From positions 1 to 14,079 of the forward strand of contig JBJKRF010000076.1 in NCBI GenBank assembly GCA_046704785.1: a stretch of DNA of 14,079 nucleotides, in the 5' to 3' direction. This DNA comes from JBJKRF01 sp046704785 (GTDB lineage Bacteria > Chloroflexota > Anaerolineae > Anaerolineales > Villigracilaceae). This document shows positions 1 through 6,101 of this stretch, in pieces (position 1 is the stretch's first letter; each line of letters starts with the position of its first letter). A program made the translations under genes and the position numbers. Under the pieces are notes generated by a model, which was not told the origin of the DNA, did not search any database, and worked only from the letters and a program-made list of their open reading frames with translations.

Positions 1-32
1 TTCTAAATTCGAACGGATGAGCCAAGTAGCCA

Positions 33-221
33 TCACAGGTCAATGGTGATTTGTTTGAGCTTGAATTTGGGCCGATTGATGACTTCAAAATATTCGACGA
101 GAATATCACTGGTGACGACGACAGTAAAGGCATCCTCGGCCCATTTGTCCAGAATCAATTCCAGCGCGCCACCCATCGCGCTGGAAACGAGGATATTCGT
201 ATCGAGAACAACGCGCATCAT
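33..221 (-). pseudogene. Truncated PIN-domain (VapC-like) toxin gene
   Basis: The 62-residue product begins MMRVVLDTNILVSS, the first strand and first acidic residue of PIN-domain RNases (putative toxin family COG1569-like). It continues through VVVTSDILVEYFEVINRPKFKLKQ, which matches the second conserved helix of that family. PIN proteins are usually about 130-150 residues, so only the first half is present and the later catalytic acidic residues are missing. A TGA ends the frame right after ITIDL. In another minus-strand frame the sequence goes on as MATWLIRSNLE up to the window edge, which fits a frameshift rather than a natural end. No antitoxin gene is visible beside it within the window. 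The family call is fairly firm; the decay is an inference, because the rest of the gene lies outside. Confidence 0.55.
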
Positions 222-325
222 TTCCCATCTCGCACAGCGCGAATTTCAGCGTTTACTGTACAGCTGTCCCAGCTACTTGCTTCATCCGCTCGTAATTTGG
301 TGGACCCGCTACTACAGGCTGCACT

Positions 326-727
326 TTATTTTGCGCCATGACAATTTTTGTACTTGCGTCCACTACCACACGGACAACGGTCATCAGGCTTGACATCGGA
401 AAAATCAACTTTTTTCAGTGGCTGTCGCCAACGGGGAATACCGGGATAGATGTCTTCTTCGTCATCTTCATCATCATATTCATCCTCTTCATATTCAATG
501 GGGAATGGCGAATGGTTGATGAGCGATGCCCACCAACGCTCTACGAGAAAACCAAAGACGAACATCCCCGCCAGACTGATCACCGTTGCCTGGAATGGGT
601 CGAAATGTGTCACAGGGTTAAGCAACTGCCCGACGCCGTAAGCCAGCAATACCAACAAGCCAGCCCCTATCCCAAGCCCGGCCATCACACCCAGAACATA
701 AAGCAATATCCACAGAATTGTTCTCAC
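326..727 (-). CDS. Small membrane protein with C-terminal SEC-C zinc motif
   Basis: The 133-residue protein has two hydrophobic segments (about residues 3-34 and 45-66), then a strongly acidic linker (EYEEDEYDDEDDEED, about 78-92), then a C-terminal SEC-C motif CPCGSGRKYKNCHG (residues 118-131). SEC-C motifs bind zinc, for example at the C-terminus of SecA. In small proteins like this one the role is generally unknown. The start is GTG at 725-727, preceded on the minus strand by a purine-rich GGAGAAGG at suitable spacing. A TATAAT on the minus strand (plus positions 803-808) could be its -10 box, but no good -35 box was seen. It looks intact and shares no operon with the CRISPR genes, which run the other way. 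Function is unknown; a membrane-anchored adaptor is only a guess. Confidence 0.75.
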   Translation of the reverse strand: MRTILWILLYVLGVMAGLGIGAGLLVLLAYGVGQLLNPVTHFDPFQATVISLAGMFVFGFLVERWWASLINHSPFPIEYEEDEYDDEDDEEDIYPGIPRWRQPLKKVDFSDVKPDDRCPCGSGRKYKNCHGAK

Positions 728-867
728 TTGACCTTCTCCGTTTTTATCATGATCGATGATTGCTCAAGGGTTGCGAGATCCAACATCTACTCGTAGTAGG
801 CTATTATAGTATCAACAAAAACATTCTTGTGGTGGACACATAGGGATATGATACGATTTCACCTTCA

Positions 868-1651
868 TGCCGCGGGGATGGCGCACGGGCCACACGAAGT
901 GGCCCGGCTGGCGCCCACGAGGCCATCCGGACCACCTCGGCCGCCCGCCTGCCCGACGAGTTCAACGCCGATCTGCGCGCGTTGTATCGCCTGATCTGGG
1001 ACCGCTATACGGCTTCCTTCCTGAAACCGGCACGCTACCGGGTGACGACGATCTTATTCGATGTGGAGCATTAGAAGAACCAAAACCACGAAGGGGCACA
1101 AAGTAGCACAAAGGAAGAGCAATTAAGGTTTTCCTTCGTGTCCCTTTGTGTACTTCGTGGTGAAAAGGTCTTTATCCCAATGAAGATCAAAGCCGTGGAA
1201 AAAGAGTTGCTCGACCCGGGCTGGCAGAAGGCCTACCCGCCCATTGGTCGACGAAGACCGGGCTGTTTCGTCGGGCCAGGGAAAGCTGGCTGCCTTGAAG
1301 ATCGGACAGCGTGTGCGGCCCAGGAAAGTGCGGGCCCACAGGCACAGCGGACTGGATGAAGCCGGGTTGATCCGCGCGCTGCGTGAACAGGGCATCGGGC
1401 GACCAGCGACGTATGCGTTGATCGTCGAGTCGCTGCTGGCACGCAGGTATGTCGAGCGGGAGAAGGATGGGCAACTTCGCCTGACCAAACGCGGACGGGC
1501 AGTGTATGAGTTCCTAATTGAGCAATTTTCTGATTTGTTCGAACCTGCTGCCACGGTCCAGATGGAGACCGCCTTGGACGAGGTAGCAAGAGGAAAATTG
1601 TCCTTCGAAACAGTAGTGGGGGATGTGTGGAGAAAGACAAAAGAAGAATGA
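868..1651 (+). pseudogene. topA: Decayed topA (DNA topoisomerase I) fragment
   Basis: Two pieces together match the middle and C-terminal part of a bacterial type IA topoisomerase. Piece one (868-1074) encodes GAHEAIRTTSAARLPDE and then LYRLIWDRYTASFLKPARYR, the conserved AHEAIRPT and LYxLIWxR blocks, and stops at TAG 1072-1074. Piece two resumes in the same frame near 1165 (KAVEKELLDPGWQKAYPPI), shifts frame near 1241, and continues as VDEDRAVSSGQGKLAALKIG and then GLIRALREQGIGRPATYALI to a stop at 1651. GIGRPxTYA is a hallmark of TopA. The N-terminal Toprim domain and most of the protein are missing. An imperfect palindrome sits at the break between the pieces. The gene is clearly non-functional, presumably a relic of a mobile-element or recombination event. 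Confidence 0.8.
1086..1160. repeat. Imperfect palindromic insertion inside the topA relic
   Basis: The left arm (1086-1116, starting CCACGAAGGGGCACAAAG) and the right arm (1131-1160, ending TACTTCGTGG) are imperfect inverted repeats around a short centre. The sequence is of the CACGAAG...CACAAAG type, which from general knowledge is dispersed in intergenic regions of many environmental bacteria. It lies exactly where the topA reading is interrupted, just after the premature stop at 1072-1074. It carries no coding capacity of its own, so it is a small non-autonomous palindromic element rather than an insertion sequence. Confidence 0.6.
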
Positions 1652-1725
1652 GGTAACCAGAAGTCAAAATCATATGGAACTGAGGCCGAAAATTGTATTT
1701 CGGTTGTAGATGCCCACACTTTTTT

Positions 1726-1838
1726 GTTTTCTGGAAAACTACATAGGCAAATGTACTGACTTTACGGACAAAGGGAGGAAACCGCTCTATAATGGATTAA
1801 TCTTCAATCTGGTGTCAAATCTGGAAAATTAGTTTCCA
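1726..1838. promoter_or_regulatory. Candidate operator half-sites around the regulator promoter
   Basis: Inverted TGGAAA/TTTCCA-type sites recur near both regulator genes. GTTTTC-TG-GAAAAC is at 1726-1739, upstream of the promoter. TGGAAA-ATTAG-TTTCCA is at 1822-1838, in the leader. A third pair, TGGAAAA...TTTTCCA (2091-2118), lies between the two regulator genes. CAATCTGG/CAAATCTGG is also directly repeated (1805-1812, 1816-1824). Recurrence next to two related HTH genes suggests autoregulation; binding is inferred. Confidence 0.35.
1765..1793 (+). promoter_or_regulatory. Sigma70-like promoter for the regulator-cas3 operon
   Basis: A perfect -10 box TATAAT (1788-1793) lies 17 bases after CGGACA (1765-1770), which matches the GACA half of the -35 consensus. 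Transcription would start near 1800 and read through the 66-aa HTH gene, the WYL regulator and cas3. The downstream leader holds candidate operators and a hairpin (GAGAGTAG, loop ATCAA, CTACTTTC, 1854-1874) ending just before the ribosome binding site. Confidence 0.5.
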
Positions 1839-1886
1839 ACCGGTGACTATCCTGAGAGTAGATCAACTACTTTCAGGAGGTGCTCT

Positions 1887-2087
1887 ATGGCCCGGTTACC
1901 CCAAGGGGAACATGAAGAACGCGAGAATTTACTGTTGCGTCTGCTCAAACGCCTGCGCTGGGGCGTCAGAGAATCGGAAATCGCCGAAGAGTTGGGATGG
2001 GAACGTCGCACGGTGAACAATTATTTGAACGATCTCAAAGATGACGAGAAAGCTTACCGTGAGGGGCGTTCGTGGTTTGCAAAATAA
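1887..2087 (+). CDS. Small solo HTH protein, paralogue of the WYL regulator N-terminus
   Basis: This 66-residue protein contains only a winged-HTH-like DNA-binding region: ESEIAEELGWERRTVNNYL is followed by a wing-like KAYREGRSWF. It aligns with the first 60 or so residues of the next gene's product, which has GEIANEIGLGRRTVNNYL and KAYKDGLYWL. It ends exactly where the WYL regulator goes on to its effector domains. An excellent AGGAGG (1876-1881) precedes ATG 1887, so it is very likely translated rather than a relic. It is the first gene of the regulator-cas3 operon. It may have arisen by partial duplication and could compete for or co-occupy the WYL regulator's operators. A truncated former full-length regulator is the alternative. 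Confidence 0.75.
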   Translation: MARLPQGEHEERENLLLRLLKRLRWGVRESEIAEELGWERRTVNNYLNDLKDDEKAYREGRSWFAK

Positions 2088-2090
2088 AGC

Positions 2091-2118
2091 TGGAAAAGGA
2101 CCCCTTTGTAATTTTCCA
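2091..2118. promoter_or_regulatory. Nested inverted repeat between the two regulator genes
   Basis: TGGAAAA (2091-2097) and TTTTCCA (2112-2118) form a perfect 7-bp inverted repeat, with a second inverted repeat AAAGG/CCTTT (2095-2099, 2103-2107) nested so that the two are mutually exclusive as RNA hairpins. The outer arms match the half-sites upstream of the first HTH gene. It could be a DNA operator or an intercistronic RNA structure. Confidence 0.35.
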
Positions 2119-2156
2119 ACTGCTCTTTACACTTAAAGCAGATAAAGGAAAAAACA

Positions 2157-3209
2157 ATGCCGAAGATTGAAGAAGCAACCAAACAACAACGTCTGGACCG
2201 CATCTACCTGTTGCTAACCCGTCACTCGCTGGGACTCGCCGAGGGGGAAATTGCAAACGAGATTGGCCTGGGACGCCGCACGGTCAACAACTACTTGCGC
2301 GAATTGGAAATTCAGGGCAAAGCGTATAAAGATGGTTTGTATTGGCTGCCTTTCACACTCAAGGAAACACGTCTACGGCCCTTTGATCTTTCGCCAGAAG
2401 AGGCTGTCACCCTTTATCTGGGCGCGCGCCTGCTTGTCAAGCAACAGGACAAACGCAACGAGCCAGCAGAGACTGCCCTGCTCAAATTGGCCACAGTGCT
2501 CAAGGCCGATGCTGGCGTGGGCGGTGAGATCGAACAGGCTGCACACGAATTGGCAGGGTATCCCATACAGGAAGGATACCAACCAATTTTCCGAGATGTG
2601 GTGCGCGGGTATATCTATCGAAAACAGATCGAGGTCGTGTACCAGCCTTTGAAATCGAACAAATCATTCCAGACTGTTTTTTCGACTTACCTGATCGAAC
2701 CTTCGCCGATTGGCTTTTCCACCTATTTGATCGGGCATAGTTCTGTGTCTAATGCCTTGCGCGCCTACAAATTGGAACGAATCAAATCGGTGCGCATTAC
2801 GCGAGATGAATATGCTCTCCCGCCCGATTTCCCCGGTCTGGAGATTCTGCGCAATGCCTGGAGCATCGTGCTCGGCGAGGAGACTGTGCATGTGATGCTA
2901 CGCTTCAGCCCGGACGTAAAAAAACGCGTACTCGAGACTCGCTGGCACCCTTCTCAAAAAACCAGCGACGATCCCGAAAAACCCGGCTGGCTGTGCTGGC
3001 AGGTGGATGTGGCCGACACGCTCGATCTGCTCCCTTGGATCCGCGGCTGGGGCGCGGACTGCGAGGTGTTGGAGCCGAAAGAACTGCGCGAAACGCTGAT
3101 GGGCGAGGCAAAGGCGATGGCGGAACGGTATGGGTGGCAAGTTCGTTCAACCAATGGCGATAATGAAATCAGCCTGCGCGATTCGTTTCAAGATTTTTTT
3201 GGAGAGTAG
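2157..3209 (+). CDS. WYL-domain transcriptional regulator of the CRISPR-Cas locus
   Basis: The 350-residue protein has an N-terminal winged HTH (about residues 5-65, GEIANEIGLGRRTVNNYL). A central WYL domain follows (about 140-225), including SPIGFSTYLIGHSS and RAYKLERIKSVRIT. The C-terminal WCX-like region (about 245-330) contains VHVMLRFSP and ends with MAERYGW. WYL proteins are ligand- or nucleic-acid-sensing regulators often found beside phage-defence and CRISPR loci. The start ATG follows AAAGGA. The stop TAG (3207-3209) is 4 bases before the cas3 start, so the two are co-transcribed and probably translationally coupled. It likely controls its own operon, and perhaps the effector promoter at 5727. 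Activator or repressor mode cannot be read from the sequence. Confidence 0.85.
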   Translation: MPKIEEATKQQRLDRIYLLLTRHSLGLAEGEIANEIGLGRRTVNNYLRELEIQGKAYKDGLYWLPFTLKETRLRPFDLSPEEAVTLYLGARLLVKQQDKRNEPAETALLKLATVLKADAGVGGEIEQAAHELAGYPIQEGYQPIFRDVVRGYIYRKQIEVVYQPLKSNKSFQTVFSTYLIEPSPIGFSTYLIGHSSVSNALRAYKLERIKSVRITRDEYALPPDFPGLEILRNAWSIVLGEETVHVMLRFSPDVKKRVLETRWHPSQKTSDDPEKPGWLCWQVDVADTLDLLPWIRGWGADCEVLEPKELRETLMGEAKAMAERYGWQVRSTNGDNEISLRDSFQDFFGE

Positions 3210-3213
3210 CAAA

Positions 3214-5625
3214 ATGGATAAAACACCGCATCCCTATCAAGAACGAGTTGCCCAAACTTTGCTAACCGGCAAGAGCGTAATTTTGCAAGCGCCCACCGGG
3301 TCGGGCAAAACTTACGCAGCCTTATGGCCCTTTTTACATGCTCAACGTGAAGAAGTGAATGTCGTATTTCCAGCGAAGTGCATTTATAGTGTGCCGATGC
3401 GTGTACTTGCGAATCAGTTTTACAAGGAATATGACGAAATCGCTGATTCTTTTGCCCGGCGTTTCAAACAACCTATTGAGGTGGGTATTCAAACCGGCGA
3501 GTACCCCAAAGACTCGCAATTTACCAGCGATTTGACTTTTTGCACGATTGACCAGTTCCTTGCCAGCTATCTACACATGCCTTATGGCCTGCCGCACCGT
3601 TTGGCAAATATCAACGCTGGGGCCTTTGTGGGCGCATACCTGGTTTTTGACGAGTTTCATCTGCTTGACCCCAACTCGACCTTGCCAACCACCTTGTATG
3701 CCATCCAACGCTTGAGCAAAGTTGCCCCGGTCTTGTTGATGACCGCCACCTTTAGCGCTACAATGCTGGGCGAACTAAAAAAGAAAATCCACAATTGCGA
3801 AGTGGTTTTGGTAGACCCCGCAGAAGCGCAAGGGATTGAAACCGCTTTTGGGGAGCAAGAAAAGCGTCAGCGAACCTGGCAGGTTGCCGAAGCACCCCTG
3901 ACCGCCCAAGCCGTATGGGATCAACATCAAAAACGCAGCCTGGCAATTTGCAATACCGTCCGCTCGGCGCAAGCGCTCTACCGGGAGTTGAAAACTCTGG
4001 CACAAGGCAGTGACGTGAAACTACTCATGCTGCACAGCCGCTTCTTGCCACAAGACCGCCAACGGATCGAGCAAGAGATCAAAACCCTGTTTGCGCGCGG
4101 TAATACGGATAGTAGCGTGATTGCTGTCACCACGCAGACTATCGAAGTTGGCGTGGATATTACGTCTGAAATCCTGCATACCGAGTTGGCCCCCGCCAGC
4201 GCCCTGATCCAGCGCGCCGGGCGCTGCGCCCGCTACCCCGGCGAAACAGGGAATGTAATTGTCTACCCGGTGGAAACTTTGCGTCCCTATGGCTCTGAAA
4301 GCGAAAATTCATTATGGGGCAAAGAAATGCTGGCAGCGCTGGAATGGTTGAAAGCGCGCCAGGGCGAAGTCTTTGATTTTGGCAAAGAGCAGGAGTTTGT
4401 CAATGCGGTTGCCACGCCGCGTGACCAAACGATCTTGGAGAATATTTCTGCGGCGCGCGCGCAGCGAAGAGAAGACATTCTCAAAGCCTTGCGCGGCGAA
4501 GAAAACAGCCTGACAGCCCGCGAATTGATCCGCAATGTGGATAGCAAACGGGTTTTGATTCATCCCAACCCGGATGAACTGACTGAGAATCCTTACCAGG
4601 CCAGCGGGGTAAGTATCTCGACCAATACCCTGCGCGGCATGGTCAAGGAATGGCTGGAGCGTGAAGCAGATGTCAAATGGTCCATCAAGCGTTTGATCGA
4701 GGACGAGGGAGACGGCGAAAGCTACCAGACGGAATACGATTGGGTGCGGCTCAGCGATGTCAGCGAAGTGGGCGCGGCGCAAGTGTTGGTGGTCAACCCC
4801 GAACTGGCGGGCTACCTGCCCGACGAAGGATTTGTGCCGGAAAGGGGCAACACCGGCTTTGTCTCAGCAATCGAGACAGCATCGGCAGGCAAACGGCCTT
4901 TTCCGTCCACTGTCTATCGCAAGGAATCATACGAGGATCACATTCGGCGCGTACTGGAGGCTTTTCAAGATAACTCGCTGGAAGGTTTACAACAGACCGG
5001 CGAAGCACTTGAAAAAGCCGCCGGTTGGACCAAAGGAAGTGTGCTGCGCGCCGCCTGGCTGGCCTGCCTGCTGCATGACGTGGGCAAACTCAATCAAGCC
5101 TGGCAAGGCTGGGCGCGGGCGTATCAAAAAGAAGTCGGGATGCCTGTCACGGCCCAAGATGCGCTGGGACACACTGAATATGACCGCAAAAACCAGGAAC
5201 ATCTGGATGCTGAAAAACGCGCCCGCAAGAAACACCCCCGACCGCCCCATGCTGGCGAGAGCGCCCTGGCAGTTGCCCGAATCATGGCCCGTTCGTTTCC
5301 CAAAGAAGAAGCGGCGTTGGCAAAAGCTGCGCTAACCGCGATCACCCGCCATCACGCACCTTTTGCCAATGAATGCAAAGCTTTTGCATTGGAAGAGTCA
5401 GCGAGTAGGCATGTTTTTGCAACATTTAAGTTTGTCCCTGCAGAAATGTGCCAAATGTTGAATTTAGAATTATTGACAGAAAATGCCCCCGCTGTTGTAG
5501 TCAATGATTTCCCCAAATACCTAGCCAAACCAGAAAATGATTTGGAATGGCTGGCTTATAGTTTATTGGCGCGTATTTTGCGCCAATCAGATCAGGAAGG
5601 AACAAAAAGAGGTTCCCAACCCTAA
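3214..5625 (+). CDS. cas3: Cas3 helicase-nuclease with C-terminal HD domain
   Basis: The 803-residue protein is the effector nuclease-helicase of a type I CRISPR system. The superfamily 2 helicase comes first: QAPTGSGKT (25-33, Walker A), DEFH (146-149, motif II), LLMTATFSATM (motif III), TQTIEVGVDI (motif V) and QRAGRCARY (motif VI). The HD nuclease comes last: YEDHIRRV (His576), LLHDVGKLNQAW (His621-Asp622), then RPPHAGESA and TRHHAPFA for the remaining metal ligands. Most Cas3 proteins have HD at the N-terminus; helicase-HD order is known in a minority, such as GSU0051-like Cas3. I chose ATG 3214 because GGAGAG (3201-3206) precedes it and the frame upstream overlaps the WYL gene. It lies with the regulators, apart from the effector operon. 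Confidence 0.93.
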   Translation: MDKTPHPYQERVAQTLLTGKSVILQAPTGSGKTYAALWPFLHAQREEVNVVFPAKCIYSVPMRVLANQFYKEYDEIADSFARRFKQPIEVGIQTGEYPKDSQFTSDLTFCTIDQFLASYLHMPYGLPHRLANINAGAFVGAYLVFDEFHLLDPNSTLPTTLYAIQRLSKVAPVLLMTATFSATMLGELKKKIHNCEVVLVDPAEAQGIETAFGEQEKRQRTWQVAEAPLTAQAVWDQHQKRSLAICNTVRSAQALYRELKTLAQGSDVKLLMLHSRFLPQDRQRIEQEIKTLFARGNTDSSVIAVTTQTIEVGVDITSEILHTELAPASALIQRAGRCARYPGETGNVIVYPVETLRPYGSESENSLWGKEMLAALEWLKARQGEVFDFGKEQEFVNAVATPRDQTILENISAARAQRREDILKALRGEENSLTARELIRNVDSKRVLIHPNPDELTENPYQASGVSISTNTLRGMVKEWLEREADVKWSIKRLIEDEGDGESYQTEYDWVRLSDVSEVGAAQVLVVNPELAGYLPDEGFVPERGNTGFVSAIETASAGKRPFPSTVYRKESYEDHIRRVLEAFQDNSLEGLQQTGEALEKAAGWTKGSVLRAAWLACLLHDVGKLNQAWQGWARAYQKEVGMPVTAQDALGHTEYDRKNQEHLDAEKRARKKHPRPPHAGESALAVARIMARSFPKEEAALAKAALTAITRHHAPFANECKAFALEESASRHVFATFKFVPAEMCQMLNLELLTENAPAVVVNDFPKYLAKPENDLEWLAYSLLARILRQSDQEGTKRGSQP

Positions 5626-5630
5626 TCAAT

Positions 5631-5670
5631 GCTGTCGTAAAAGTATCCACGTTGGATCGAACTCGACAGC
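5631..5670 (+). promoter_or_regulatory. Inverted repeat just after cas3
   Basis: GCTGTCG (5631-5637) and CGACAGC (5664-5670) form a perfect 7-bp outer stem enclosing the inner hairpin ATCC-loop-GGAT of one repeat-like unit. It starts 6 bases after the cas3 stop. No T-run follows, so a classical intrinsic terminator is not supported. It may stabilise the cas3 mRNA end or shape the antisense RNA. Confidence 0.4.
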
Positions 5671-5710
5671 AACCGAGTGATAATGTTTCAGTATCCACGA
5701 ATGGATCGAA
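5637..5710 (-). ncRNA. CreA/CreR-like crRNA-mimic: two degenerate repeats flanking a short spacer
   Basis: Read on the minus strand, the first unit (5710-5685) contains TCGATCC, a 6-nt loop, then GGATACTGAAAC. This preserves the processing stem (ATCC/GGAT) and the whole 8-nt handle ACTGAAAC of the array repeat. A 24-nt spacer-like stretch follows (5684-5661, starting ATTATCACTCGGTTGC). The second unit (5660-5637) has TCGATCC, a 5-nt loop, then GGATACTTTTAC, with stem intact and handle decayed. The outer 11 bases of the array repeat are not conserved. Known CreA/CreR RNAs in type I loci have this arrangement and guide Cascade with partial complementarity to repress a promoter. A TATAAT on the minus strand (plus 5774-5779) could drive it, but its -35 is poor. 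The similarity is visible; expression, processing and function are inferred. A relic mini-array is the alternative. Confidence 0.55.
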
Positions 5711-5726
5711 AAAGCATAATCAGATA

Positions 5727-5754
5727 TTGACAATCCGAACGAAAAGCATATAAT
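5727..5754 (+). promoter_or_regulatory. Near-consensus sigma70 promoter of the Cascade operon
   Basis: Consensus TTGACA (5727-5732), a 16-base spacer and consensus TATAAT (5749-5754) make the best promoter in the window. The predicted start is near 5761, about 46 bases before the 91-aa gene, whose AAGGAGA (5794-5800) sits ahead of ATG 5807. It should drive that gene plus cas8, cas7 and cas5. It lies 17 bases to the right of the repeat-like pair. Confidence 0.75.
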
Positions 5755-5806
5755 GGTCAGAAATGTTCATCCCATTATACTCGATTACTTCGTAAGGAGA
5801 TAGGCT

Positions 5807-6082
5807 ATGAATGGTTATGCAAGAATTACCAAATCCGATCAAGCGATTTATGTTCGATTTGAAGGTGTTGGTAATCGTCAACGATTCAATCTGGTTATGG
5901 ATAAGTTCAATAAAACCTTTCAGTTGAAAAACTGGGATGAGGCAAAACGCTCCTGGGAATTGATTCCGGCAGATTTGAATGCTGTTATCGGTTTTTGCTC
6001 GATGGTTTTTGGAAAGCAAGGTTATACAGTCATCGAGGATAGCACTAACACGGACAGAAGTCAATTACCTTTTTCAATTTGA
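5807..6082 (+). CDS. Unrecognised 91-aa protein leading the Cascade operon
   Basis: I do not recognise this gene. It has a strong AAGGAGA before ATG and sits directly behind the consensus promoter, so it is probably well expressed. The product is a single small domain with strand-like segments (IYVRFEGVG), helix (QRFNLVMDKFNKTF), then WDEAKRSWELIP, helix (DLNAVIGFCSMVFG) and a final strand (YTVIED). The pattern of a strand, a helix, a Trp-containing hairpin around K.W.IP and a final helix loosely recalls HARP-like nucleic-acid-binding modules of SNF2 helicases, but this is a weak resemblance. There is no signal peptide or membrane segment. Its stop is 19 bases before the cas8 TTG start. Candidate roles are an accessory Cascade factor or a regulator; none is shown. 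Confidence 0.7.
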   Translation: MNGYARITKSDQAIYVRFEGVGNRQRFNLVMDKFNKTFQLKNWDEAKRSWELIPADLNAVIGFCSMVFGKQGYTVIEDSTNTDRSQLPFSI

Positions 6083-6101
6083 GATGCAAAAGGAGGTCTT
6101 C

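Noticed and set aside
338..796. Plus-strand open frame of 152 codons
   Set aside because: It is antisense to the SEC-C membrane protein, whose motif and membrane segments are clear.
887..905. Hairpin GGGCCAC-ACGAA-GTGGCCC as a regulatory element
   Set aside because: It lies inside the topA relic with no gene to control; it is kept only as possible repeat debris.
5631..5670. Intrinsic terminator after cas3
   Set aside because: The stem is good but no T-run follows on either strand.
6084..6086. In-frame ATG as the cas8 start
   Set aside because: It lies upstream of AGGAGG (6091-6096) without its own ribosome binding site; TTG 6102 has ideal spacing.
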